Notes: generated by a model not told the origin, from the sequence alone. 32,766 bases of DNA from Thermoproteota archaeon (GCA_013154355.1 JAADCU010000028.1:1-32766); one strand, 5' to 3'. Positions 9,171 to 18,782 are shown, counted from the first letter of the stretch. A program made the numbers and translations.

Positions 9171-9205
9171 CTAGGTAATAATTATATAGTTCTAGAAGAG
9201 TTTTA

Positions 9206-9254
9206 TCAGCGTAGCGAGGCCTCGTCACTTGTCAGAACGTGCAAATCTCATCAT
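9206..9254 (-). ncRNA. C/D box sRNA (sRNA-3), 2 nt downstream of the beta-RFAP synthase-like stop codon
   Basis: Minus strand: C ATGATGA (9254-9248), 12-nt guide GATTTGCACGTT, D' CTGA (9235-9232), spacer CAAG, C' TGACGA (9227-9222), 12-nt guide GGCCTCGCTACG, D CTGA (9209-9206). Confidence 0.8.
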
Positions 9255-9256
9255 TG

Positions 9257-10207
9257 TTACGATATTCTAGCTCCTCTGTTGTCTACATGTGTTATGTATA
9301 TCTCTTCTATATCTAGCTCTTCTCTAAGTCTCTTTCTTACTCTTTCGCATGTCTTGTATGAGTCTGTTACTCCGTAGAATGTTGGTCCCCAACATGATTG
9401 TGCTGCGCCTGTGCAGCCTTCCTCTAGCATTATTGTTATGCCTCTTTCTACTTCTCTTGTACAGTATGTTCCTTCTTGGAAAGGTGACCAGTACTCTCCA
9501 GCGATCTTACTGAACTCTGTTAGAGCTTTACCAAAGGTCTCTATATCTTCTTCTACTACTGATGGTATCAGCTGTATGAGGACTATTCTACATAGTTTTC
9601 CTGAGATCTCAGGTCTCATCTTTGGTAAGTTCTTGAGTATCTCTGCCTCTCTCTTCTTTATCTCTATGACTCTTTCAGGAATTTTCTTAGGTACGGCAAC
9701 TATGAAGTACCATTTTTGAGGAATCTCTCCTCTATATATTAATGGTGGTATTTTTCCAAACTTATCTATTCTGAAACCTGCATCAATTATCATTCCTCCT
9801 AGCTTGAACGCGTATGTTCCTAACGCACTTACGATACCTCTACCAAACAGTGGAGCAAGCTGTACTATGTCAACATCTTCTCCAGCTATTCTAGACAGTG
9901 CATATACTGTTGAGAGAACTATGCTCGTAGTTAGTCCTAGTCCAACACCTCTTCTATAGGCTCTTCTTACAGTGATCTTGGCTCCCTTGATGTTGAATAG
10001 TTTAGTACATTTTTTAACGGTATCTAGCAGTATCTCTCTGTAAGGACCTTCAATAACTACATCATCGTCCTCTTCTACACTTACTTCTAGACAAGGATCC
10101 TCAAGAGCAAAACCTATTGTTCCAAAAAGTCTACCAAGATCACCGTTAAGATCAAAATTTCCTAGGTGAACATGAGATGGAGCTTTTATAATCACCATCC
10201 TAGACAC
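9257..10207 (-). CDS. GHMP-kinase-fold protein, beta-ribofuranosylaminobenzene 5'-phosphate synthase family
   Basis: IKAPSHVHLGNFDLNGDLGRLFGTIGFALEDP, RRGVGLGLTTSIVLSTVYALSR, EEGCTGAAQSCWGPTFYGV: COG1907-like pattern. Confidence 0.8.
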   Translation of the reverse strand: MSRMVIIKAPSHVHLGNFDLNGDLGRLFGTIGFALEDPCLEVSVEEDDDVVIEGPYREILLDTVKKCTKLFNIKGAKITVRRAYRRGVGLGLTTSIVLSTVYALSRIAGEDVDIVQLAPLFGRGIVSALGTYAFKLGGMIIDAGFRIDKFGKIPPLIYRGEIPQKWYFIVAVPKKIPERVIEIKKREAEILKNLPKMRPEISGKLCRIVLIQLIPSVVEEDIETFGKALTEFSKIAGEYWSPFQEGTYCTREVERGITIMLEEGCTGAAQSCWGPTFYGVTDSYKTCERVRKRLREELDIEEIYITHVDNRGARIS

Positions 10208-10256
10208 TTCTACTCGGAAGACTTAAACTATCTTTAAAACAATTACATGAAGTAAC

Positions 10257-13200
10257 ATGAGAGAGATAGCATATGTACTGCTAGGAATAGCCATAGCAGG
10301 AATAGTGATACCCATATTTCTAATGTTATCTCAAGGTTTATCAAAGATATCTCCTAGAGTAAACATAAGTCAGATACCTACAGCTAATGGAGGATCATCA
10401 TCCATAGGTGGCGCTATAAATAACATACTTCATAACATACCATTAAGAAAGATAAACTATAACATACTAAGCTTCAAACCACCAAATAAGAAGCTTCTAA
10501 ACAAGACAATATTCATAGTATATGGACCACCTGACTCAGTCTATGGTGACATAACGTACTTTCAGATAGCTACATATTCAGAATATAGAGATGGCTCATG
10601 GATTATAGATAATTCAGGAAGTTATGGAAGCAGTCTAGTATCAGACTGTCCATATGGTGCTTGTACAACAAGCTGCTACTCTATAAAACTATTAGTAAAG
10701 TTAGATTATCTTCCTCATAATGGTTACCCATTCATACTAAGAGTAAACTCTAGGAAGGGAAAGATACTGTATAATAGATGGACAAATATGTTAAAAAATG
10801 TTGGAGATATAAGAGAGTACAGCATATGTGTATATGTTCCCCATGTTCCACTATACGAGATCCTTAACGTTCCATTATCAGAGTATAAGAACATTGGAGA
10901 GAGACTATCCAAATATGTACAAGTAAGTAAAAATATAGAGAATATTCTTAGAAAGTACTTCTCACCATTAGTAAGTAGCTGTAGAACTCTTAGATGCGTG
11001 ATATATAGAATACTTAAGTACATAGATGAACACTATAAGTATACTAGATATGCAGAAATACCTCATAATGCTAATCCAATACTCTACATACTACATTCAA
11101 GAAGAATAAACTGTCTAGAAGCAAATACTCTACTAGTACTTACCTTACGAAGCTTTGGAATACCTGCAAGACTTGTAGCAGGATTCATAGGAAGCCCCTA
11201 CTCTCAGTATCAGGAGATAAAGCTCTACTATGCTCATGCATGGTCTCAAGTATATGTGCCAGGAGTAGGATGGATAATTATAGATGCAACACCAGGAATA
11301 GTTAAGGAGTTCATATCAATGCTTCAGAATGGTGTAACAAACATCTTAAATAATATAGATCTCTCTAAGATAGATATTGTTAACCCTCCTAACGGAGAAG
11401 ATACTATAATAGGCGAGATCGAGCTTAAAAGACCAATGTCAGGAATATATGAGCTATATGTAACACATCTAGACTATTACCTACCTAATAATACCTGGAT
11501 AAGAGAGAAAATACGCTTCTACTACTGTGATGAGCTTAATACTCTTAAAATGCTTATAGACAACAACTTTATTAAAAGACACTATATTGAGTATGATGTC
11601 CATCTCTTCATTCCACTAAGATATGTACCTCATCTAGACTATGCAGTAAGTACGGAACCTGGCATAGTAGATCCATGTTCTAACGAGATAAGTAGCAGTG
11701 GAGCAACCTACTTTAAAATAGTCTCCGTAGAAATATATAAGTCAGATCTCATAACTTTACTTAACATACCATTATCAGCATATGAGAATTTAAATGTTCC
11801 AAAAATATTTCTACAAGTTCCACAGAGAGATCTACAGTTATTAAGAGAGGTAGCAGATAATGTGACTAGTAGATGTAGAACTCTACTCTGTGTATTGAGG
11901 AGAGTATACATGTTTGTTCTTAATAGACTTAATCCTACGACAATGTACTTCACTACTAGTACTAATAGAAATAGTATCAAGATTGATATAATAAGAGAGG
12001 TTCTTAAAGAGAATAACATAACATTATCAACTTCAAGAGAGTTCTTTACAATAGCTAACACGTTAATAGTTCTTCTTCTAAGAGCAAGAGGAATACCTGC
12101 AAGACTTGCCATAGGTCTGACATCGATGTTCTCAGGAAAAGAAGGAGTGATAAGAGGTGATGTGGTAGTGTGGCCTCAAGTATATGTTCCTGTTGGAAGT
12201 GGAATATGGGTAGATCTTCCTTATCAACCTCTAATAGCAGTGATAGAGCTTTCTAGAAACTATTATAAGAATATTACACTCATAGTAGTGAGAGGAGGAA
12301 ATTGGAAATGTACATACCTTCCTATTAGAACAATCTATTCTACAAACATAATTGTTAGAGGACTACCAAGAGACGTATATTATAGAACAGAGAGCTATGG
12401 TAGAAGACCAATACTATGCGTTCACGCTGGAGAAGATGCACCTATTGGAATATATTCAATAACTATCAACATATTAGGACCTTATGGAAACGAGTATCTA
12501 TATATGAATCTTCTAATTAAAGCTCGTACAAGAATTACGATAAAGAGAATATATCCAACATATGTATCTCCTGGATCAACATTCATAGTAGAAGGATACC
12601 TGACCGATGATAAAGGTGATCCTTTGCCTGGGAAGACAGTATACATATATGTTAAGACTAGCAAGAACGGTAGAATAGTAACAACATGTCCAGGAAAGAC
12701 TCTACCTAATGGTACGTTCAGAGTTGAGTGTTACATACCTGAGAATGAGAAGCTAGGAAAATACTATGTTGAGGCAGTGTTCAATGGATCATTATATTAT
12801 GCTGGTTCAAGCACCGATCCATACATATACGTTTCAAGAAGACCGATAGTAGTAATATCAATACCAGCCTCATGTGTTATGATGAACAAGGTCTCAATAC
12901 TATGTATAACAGACTTAAAAGATCTTAATCTTACATTGACGACTTTTCCAAAGATAACAGAAGACCTAGAGATTCAGGTCAAAGGTTCAGAATATGTACA
13001 TTCTGCATATACGTCGAGGAGTAGTGCTCTGAGAATCTATTTGAAAAATATTCAGAATTTCTCAACAATATTAATAACATATCCAGGTTCTAGACAAGTA
13101 TCATACTTTAATCTACTCATAAATATATTAAGAATAGGAATTAGAAAGCTAATTACAACCTGTAAAATCTATGATAAATATTATCAATGTTATAAGAACT

Positions 13201-14423
13201 CTACCATGATAATAGAGCTAGAAAGCATTCCTAAACTATCATATAGAGCATACATCAATATGTCGATAGAGAATAAGAACGTGATAAGAACCGTGACTAC
13301 TGTTAAAAATAATATAACTATACCTTTTAACAATCTGAGACCTGGACTATATAAGGTCAGTATCTGTATAAGGCCTATGCTAACTGAGGAGGAGTCTACA
13401 GCTATGATCCCTGTCAAGATTTTGAGAGATCCTCCATATGTTGATGTTATAGATCGTAAATGTATTAACATATTTACCACGTATGTGAAGGTGATCTCTC
13501 TAGTAGCTCTCAGAGATATTAAGATAACATATGATTTGCCTAGTCTTCTAACGTTTCATATTAACATAGTTGGAAGAATATTAGACTATTTTACACAGAG
13601 TCCTGTAAGTTCTATAGTATGTGTAGATAAGAAATGCGTGCTTGCGAAAGATGGTTCATTTAATATAGCTATTAACTCGATATCACCTACCTTAACAATA
13701 TCTGTAAAACCATTATCAAAGTTCTATGCTAACTCACGTTTTAGAGTTGTTGTACCCATGTACCTGTTTCTGATACCATTACTCTTATATTCATCAATCA
13801 GCATAATATCTGGAGTAATAGCGTACAAGGGATATAAGATTCTTAAGAGAAGAAGGAGAAGAAGTGCTGTCTTCTATGGAGGTAGTATGTTTCATAAAAT
13901 TAGAGGCTTCATAAAACTACTCGATATAAGAGAAGGCGAGCCTCTCGTATGGGGCATAGGTGAGCCTCTTAGAATAGAGGTTGAAGCATTTAGAGAAGGA
14001 AGACCTGTTCCTGAGCACTCTCTAGTACTTCAAGTCAATTCCATATATGTTGGTAGAGGAAAATATCACGAGATCACGTTCAATAGTGAAGGTACTTATG
14101 AGATATCTCTATACGTTGATAATATTAAGATATGTAGCATAGTTATAAAAGTCGTAGATTATAGATCAGAGATTGGTAGAGTATTCGAGAATATTTTAGA
14201 AGAGATTTTTGGAGAGAATGTGAAATATCTTACTCCTAGACAGATAATGAACAAACTTATAGAGAAGGGAGTAGATCCAGCCGTTGCTAAGAGGATAGTA
14301 GAGATTCATGAGAAGGTCACATATGCTAAACAAAATGTTGATAGAAAGATATTTATAGAGTTCGTTACGCTTATAAGACACGTAGACCGTAAATATACTC
14401 TCGCGGGTGTACCGCAGATCTAG
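10257..14423 (+). CDS. Large membrane-anchored extracellular protein with two transglutaminase-like domains (second lacking Cys/His), Ig-like segment and cytosolic DUF4129-like C-terminus
   Basis: N-terminal TM; TG core RINCLEANTLLVLTLRSFGIPARLVAGF...YYAHAWSQVYVPGVGWIIIDATPG; repeated as REFFTIANTLIVLLLRARGIPARLAIG...VVVWPQVYVPVGSGIWVDLPY; C-terminal TM around residue 1170. Confidence 0.8.
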   Translation: MREIAYVLLGIAIAGIVIPIFLMLSQGLSKISPRVNISQIPTANGGSSSIGGAINNILHNIPLRKINYNILSFKPPNKKLLNKTIFIVYGPPDSVYGDITYFQIATYSEYRDGSWIIDNSGSYGSSLVSDCPYGACTTSCYSIKLLVKLDYLPHNGYPFILRVNSRKGKILYNRWTNMLKNVGDIREYSICVYVPHVPLYEILNVPLSEYKNIGERLSKYVQVSKNIENILRKYFSPLVSSCRTLRCVIYRILKYIDEHYKYTRYAEIPHNANPILYILHSRRINCLEANTLLVLTLRSFGIPARLVAGFIGSPYSQYQEIKLYYAHAWSQVYVPGVGWIIIDATPGIVKEFISMLQNGVTNILNNIDLSKIDIVNPPNGEDTIIGEIELKRPMSGIYELYVTHLDYYLPNNTWIREKIRFYYCDELNTLKMLIDNNFIKRHYIEYDVHLFIPLRYVPHLDYAVSTEPGIVDPCSNEISSSGATYFKIVSVEIYKSDLITLLNIPLSAYENLNVPKIFLQVPQRDLQLLREVADNVTSRCRTLLCVLRRVYMFVLNRLNPTTMYFTTSTNRNSIKIDIIREVLKENNITLSTSREFFTIANTLIVLLLRARGIPARLAIGLTSMFSGKEGVIRGDVVVWPQVYVPVGSGIWVDLPYQPLIAVIELSRNYYKNITLIVVRGGNWKCTYLPIRTIYSTNIIVRGLPRDVYYRTESYGRRPILCVHAGEDAPIGIYSITINILGPYGNEYLYMNLLIKARTRITIKRIYPTYVSPGSTFIVEGYLTDDKGDPLPGKTVYIYVKTSKNGRIVTTCPGKTLPNGTFRVECYIPENEKLGKYYVEAVFNGSLYYAGSSTDPYIYVSRRPIVVISIPASCVMMNKVSILCITDLKDLNLTLTTFPKITEDLEIQVKGSEYVHSAYTSRSSALRIYLKNIQNFSTILITYPGSRQVSYFNLLINILRIGIRKLITTCKIYDKYYQCYKNSTMIIELESIPKLSYRAYINMSIENKNVIRTVTTVKNNITIPFNNLRPGLYKVSICIRPMLTEEESTAMIPVKILRDPPYVDVIDRKCINIFTTYVKVISLVALRDIKITYDLPSLLTFHINIVGRILDYFTQSPVSSIVCVDKKCVLAKDGSFNIAINSISPTLTISVKPLSKFYANSRFRVVVPMYLFLIPLLLYSSISIISGVIAYKGYKILKRRRRRSAVFYGGSMFHKIRGFIKLLDIREGEPLVWGIGEPLRIEVEAFREGRPVPEHSLVLQVNSIYVGRGKYHEITFNSEGTYEISLYVDNIKICSIVIKVVDYRSEIGRVFENILEEIFGENVKYLTPRQIMNKLIEKGVDPAVAKRIVEIHEKVTYAKQNVDRKIFIEFVTLIRHVDRKYTLAGVPQI

Positions 14424-15804
14424 CATAGGATTCTTACTTAGAGGAGTAGTTACGGCAGTCCTATTCATAATCATTCCGCTTCTACTTCTCAGAGTAATAC
14501 AGAACATAGCGTCAATAGCATATGCCTACTATATTAGCAACATTATATCACGATTATATACTCCTATCATCATGATAGCAGTCTCAGCATCAGTAGCAGT
14601 TATATTAGAGAAGATATCGATAGTATATATACTGTCTGGAAAAGAGAGAAAAGGAACATTATTAGGCGTACTAACAAACATATGTGCTACACTCACTATA
14701 GCTATCCTACTACTTATCATACTATCCTATATTGTATCTGTGATCTATGTTATACCTCTCGTGATAGGTCTAGTAGTGTCTTCTGTTATCACTTCTCTAT
14801 TCACTAGATCTGATAGACGCGTGATCTTTCTATTAATCTTCACTATAGTTTACCTATCCTCAATCCCTCTAATAGAGCTGCTAGTGTCTAAGTTTGGAAG
14901 TTCATACATTATACTGATATGGATTCCTCTAATAATATCTCTGATGGGCTTACTAGCTAGTCTTAGAAGATCTCTTAGAAGATATCTCTCAGCTATCTCA
15001 TTCCTAACTCTATTAACAACCTTAACGATGACTTACGTTGTCTCTGCTAGAGGAGTAATATTTACGTTGACCTCATCTAGAGCACCAGCCTTAACATATG
15101 TGATGGACTCTCTAATAATATCTCTAATACTCATAATTAGTTTTCTCATAGTAAACATCCTGTTTGGGGCTGAGAAACCTCTAATTATAGAGACTTTAGA
15201 GCCATTCGAGAAATTTCTTGAGTTGAGATTAGACTCTCTTTCTCTAAAGATAAGAGAGAGACTTCTAGAGTTCTTAAGAACAGGTAATAAGGTTCCATTA
15301 TTATGCTCGATAATTGAGATAGGAATGATATCGAACGATGTCGATACTGTAGAGAAGGCTGTGAAGATTGTTGAAGAGTATTCTGATATAAAAGTTCCAC
15401 CATTAGCTTTAAAATGGCAGGTAGAGCTTGTAAATTATAAAAATATTGCAAGAAGATTAGCTCTTGTAAGAGCTGTGATAGATATATTGAGGGGGTGCAA
15501 GGTCTCAGATGAAGATATTAAGAGAGCCGCATCATTAGCATTTAGTTCTATACCTCGTATATCGTTCATAGGTGTTCTACAGAAGATTTTTCTAGCTCTT
15601 CTCATAATAGTTCCTTTTGTTGCTATATGCTCTGGAGAGTACTTCCTTATCTATCTTATACCGCCTCTAGTACTACTACTCTCTTTAATGTCTGATGCCA
15701 CAATCTTTCCACGTAAGTACCTTATTGATCATCTGATACATGCTTATAATAAGTACGTTAGCATAGTTTCTAGTAGAGGAGATGTACGGAACAAACGTAT
15801 CTAA
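14407..15804 (+). CDS. Polytopic membrane protein with cytosolic domain, part of the transglutaminase/MoxR/DUF58 operon
   Basis: 465 aa, many hydrophobic helices; GTG start overlaps the upstream ORF by 17 nt. Confidence 0.7.
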   Translation: MYRRSSIGFLLRGVVTAVLFIIIPLLLLRVIQNIASIAYAYYISNIISRLYTPIIMIAVSASVAVILEKISIVYILSGKERKGTLLGVLTNICATLTIAILLLIILSYIVSVIYVIPLVIGLVVSSVITSLFTRSDRRVIFLLIFTIVYLSSIPLIELLVSKFGSSYIILIWIPLIISLMGLLASLRRSLRRYLSAISFLTLLTTLTMTYVVSARGVIFTLTSSRAPALTYVMDSLIISLILIISFLIVNILFGAEKPLIIETLEPFEKFLELRLDSLSLKIRERLLEFLRTGNKVPLLCSIIEIGMISNDVDTVEKAVKIVEEYSDIKVPPLALKWQVELVNYKNIARRLALVRAVIDILRGCKVSDEDIKRAASLAFSSIPRISFIGVLQKIFLALLIIVPFVAICSGEYFLIYLIPPLVLLLSLMSDATIFPRKYLIDHLIHAYNKYVSIVSSRGDVRNKRI

Positions 15805-16762
15805 CTATCTTCCATATATAAGGAGGATCGTTGGACAGATATGCTCATACTTTGTTATAAGACCAGAGATCATAGTTAAGATATTGGCAGCATTATTATC
15901 TAACTCTCACATACTGTTCGAAGATTATCCAGGGCTTGGGAAGACTTTACTAGCTAAGATAATAGCTAAGGTTCTTGGATGTGAGTTCAAGAGAGTACAG
16001 TTCACTCCTGACTTACTTCCAGCAGATATCATAGGCACCAAGGTCTGGGTTCCTGGTAAGGGAAAGTTTAAACTAGTTAAAGGACCTATATTTACTAACA
16101 TACTTCTAGCAGATGAGATAAATAGAGCACCTCCTAAGACTCAGGCAGCACTTCTAGAGGCTATGGAGGAGAGACAGGTAACTATAGAGGGAAGAACGTA
16201 TAAGCTTGAACAACCTTTCATAGTATTAGCGACTCAGAACCCGATAGAGATGGAGGGAACTTATCCTCTTCCTGAAGCTCTACTAGACAGATTTGGTGTC
16301 AAGATAAGTATAGGATATCCACAGACTCTTGAAGAAGAAGTTGAAATACTTAGAAGACGATTAAGCTGGAGAAAAGACGATCCTACAGAAGACATAGCTC
16401 CCGTCGTTACTCGAGAAGGATTTCTCAAGCTTCAGATGGTTGTAGAGGAGAACATATATATAGATAAATGTATACTAGAATACATTGCCAACATAGTTCG
16501 AACAATAAGAAATGATCCTAGAGTACTAGCAGGTCCAAGTCCTCGTGGAGCCATAGTTCTCATGAAGCTAAGCAAGGCTGTGGCACTAATGTTTGGAAGA
16601 TCTTACGTGATACCTGACGATGTCCTGTTCATAGCTAGAGAAGCTCTATCACATAGAGTGATACTGAGGCCAGAGTACTCAGAAGAGACGACACCAGAAG
16701 ACGTGGTCTCTGAGTGTATAAGAAGAGTACCAGTACCTAAGGTATCGACAGATGTCCACTAG
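15782..16762 (+). CDS. MoxR-family AAA+ ATPase
   Basis: HILFEDYPGLGKTLLAKIIA, VQFTPDLLPADIIG, ILLADEINRAPPKTQAALLEAMEERQVTIEG, VLATQNPIEMEGTYPLPEALLDRF. Confidence 0.95.
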   Translation: MYGTNVSNYLPYIRRIVGQICSYFVIRPEIIVKILAALLSNSHILFEDYPGLGKTLLAKIIAKVLGCEFKRVQFTPDLLPADIIGTKVWVPGKGKFKLVKGPIFTNILLADEINRAPPKTQAALLEAMEERQVTIEGRTYKLEQPFIVLATQNPIEMEGTYPLPEALLDRFGVKISIGYPQTLEEEVEILRRRLSWRKDDPTEDIAPVVTREGFLKLQMVVEENIYIDKCILEYIANIVRTIRNDPRVLAGPSPRGAIVLMKLSKAVALMFGRSYVIPDDVLFIAREALSHRVILRPEYSEETTPEDVVSECIRRVPVPKVSTDVH

Positions 16763-18077
16763 TGACATATTACCAGATGTAGGAAAGTATGTTGAGAAGA
16801 TAAGATCATTACTTGCAAGAGATATTGCTAGGTACTGTCTATCACTGCTCATAGTCTTCATAACTCTAGGTCTACTATTAATGAACGTCTACATCATATA
16901 CTCAAGCTCAGGTCTTCTAGCAACATTATTAGCATTTCTTGTAGTACCTAGACCAGACATAAATGTTCAACTAGAGGTAGAGAAGAGAGAAGTCAAGATC
17001 GGTGATAAGATAGATCTAAAGATAAGAGTAGTCTCTAGTAGAGGACTTGGAATCATAACATGTAGGATAAATATTCCAGAGAACTTTGAGATAGTTAAAG
17101 GAAGAACAACATTCATGATAATTAAAGGTGTTGGAAGATCAGAGTACCTATATGATATCACACTTAGAGCAGCGAAAATAGGAAAATGTAGGATAACCAT
17201 AAGTGAGGTAGAGCTATATCATGTTCTTGGTGTTGGAGGTCCAAAAAAGATTAGTAATATCGCAGAGATAGAGCTCGCAGTAGTTCCATACATTATTCAG
17301 GTTGCTCAGATTCGTCGTATTAGACAAGCTAGGACACGTATACCTCCAATAACTGTTTCAAGGTTAACACTAGGTGCAGCATCTACAGAGTTTAAAGAGA
17401 TTAGAAAATATGTTCCAGGAGATCCTGTAAAAAACATAAATTGGAAAGCTACGGCGAGAGTAGGTTCCGAGGTTCCGCTAGTGAATGAGTATGAGAAGGA
17501 GAGTATATCGAGAGTAATGATAGTTCCTGATTTATCGGAGAGAACTAACATAGGTGGTGGAGGAGCACATGTACAGGAGGAGATACTATCAATAGTATTT
17601 TCAATTATCAGACTTCTCCTCAGAAGAGGATGTAGAGTACATGTTGTTGATCCATTTAGTGGAGAGATACGTAACGTGAGGGGATTGAAAGACTATGTTA
17701 GAATCTATAGAGAGATAATAGAGAGGAGAAGTAGAGGAGAAACAGGTATAGACATTCTAGAAGCTCTAGGTAGACAGTACTCAAGAATTAGAAATGTAGA
17801 TTACTTGATCATTCTTACATATATAGATCATCGTAGTCTAAAAATGTTGGAGAGATTTAGAACCTTAGCTAGAAGATGTAAAATACTAGTAATAGATTTC
17901 GATGTTTCAGAACTGTTAAGAAAAGATGTATACGGTGAATATGTTTCAGATATGTATAGAATATATAAGATAGCTTTTCAGAAACATTTAAGAAAGTTAG
18001 GTGTCAAAGTTCTACTTCATGTCTCAGGTATAAATATAGGAAGAACCGTGAACATGATACTATGTCAGGTAAGCTAG
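16752..18077 (+). CDS. DUF58 domain protein (vWA-like)
   Basis: TEFKEIRKYVPGDPVKNINWKATARVGSEVPLVNEYEKE is the DUF58 core; N-terminal TM pair. Confidence 0.9.
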   Translation: MSTSDILPDVGKYVEKIRSLLARDIARYCLSLLIVFITLGLLLMNVYIIYSSSGLLATLLAFLVVPRPDINVQLEVEKREVKIGDKIDLKIRVVSSRGLGIITCRINIPENFEIVKGRTTFMIIKGVGRSEYLYDITLRAAKIGKCRITISEVELYHVLGVGGPKKISNIAEIELAVVPYIIQVAQIRRIRQARTRIPPITVSRLTLGAASTEFKEIRKYVPGDPVKNINWKATARVGSEVPLVNEYEKESISRVMIVPDLSERTNIGGGGAHVQEEILSIVFSIIRLLLRRGCRVHVVDPFSGEIRNVRGLKDYVRIYREIIERRSRGETGIDILEALGRQYSRIRNVDYLIILTYIDHRSLKMLERFRTLARRCKILVIDFDVSELLRKDVYGEYVSDMYRIYKIAFQKHLRKLGVKVLLHVSGINIGRTVNMILCQVS

Positions 18078-18745
18078 ATAGAGTAGTCATACTCGTACTT
18101 CAGCTATCGATCTCTATAGTATCTGCTGTCCTCTTATCATATCTAATACTTATCGTACCATTGTTAAGATATTTCACCTATGTTGCAGAGTATAGTATTG
18201 GTATATATGTTAATCCTTTTCTAGCATCGTTCATGTTTTTCTCGGCTGTCTTCTTAACATACTCTATAGCTTCTCGAACATGTAGACTTGGACCACTTGT
18301 ATGTACTATAATGTGTATAATAGTCCTATTCTTCAATTCTCCTATAGTGTACTTGATGACTTTGAGAATAGAGCAGGTAAGTAAGATCATTGCTAGCACA
18401 GTAGGCACGTTTGTACGTGGATTCTACATACCTTCAAATGATCTAGTATATGTATCTATGCTATGTGTTGTCAGTACTCTAATGCTCATACTTAGTCGAG
18501 TAATAGAGAATAGTTATGCTATAGAGGAGCTTGTATTTATCAAGAGAGTACCATTATTAGGATCTTTCTCTAATATTGTTATTACGACATCTCTAATACT
18601 GATATCTCTAGCATTCATCACTTTAGGAGCATTATTAGAGATCTCTCATACGTGGACTAGTGTACCTGTAGGTATATCTCTAATTTCTATTGGACTAACA
18701 TGTCTACTAGTAATGATTCTGATCCTTGCTAGAGGTAGAACATAG
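18062..18745 (+). CDS. Polytopic membrane protein, last gene of the MoxR/DUF58 operon
   Basis: 227 aa, hydrophobic, overlaps the DUF58 ORF by 16 nt. Confidence 0.65.
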   Translation: MSGKLDRVVILVLQLSISIVSAVLLSYLILIVPLLRYFTYVAEYSIGIYVNPFLASFMFFSAVFLTYSIASRTCRLGPLVCTIMCIIVLFFNSPIVYLMTLRIEQVSKIIASTVGTFVRGFYIPSNDLVYVSMLCVVSTLMLILSRVIENSYAIEELVFIKRVPLLGSFSNIVITTSLILISLAFITLGALLEISHTWTSVPVGISLISIGLTCLLVMILILARGRT

Positions 18746-18749
18746 AACG

Positions 18750-18759
18750 TTTATATATC
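18750..18759 (+). promoter_or_regulatory. Candidate TATA box for NAC (TTTATATATC)
   Basis: Centre about 28 bp upstream of the ATG at 18783. Confidence 0.5.
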
Positions 18760-18782
18760 TTGAAAGTAGTAGCTTAAGATAG

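Noticed and set aside
9061-9180. Terminal inverted repeats of a miniature transposable element (GGTGATGA ... TCATCACC)
   Set aside because: The inverted ends are explained as C boxes of two convergent sRNAs; no target-site duplication or transposase was seen.
9411-9719. 102 aa plus-strand ORF inside the beta-RFAP synthase-like gene
   Set aside because: Antisense to a clear coding sequence, no recognisable motif. The same reasoning applies to the ORFs at 871, 2177, 2693, 4158, 5152, 5740, 11708, 13190, 14196, 19378, 24240, 28685, 30637 and 31716.
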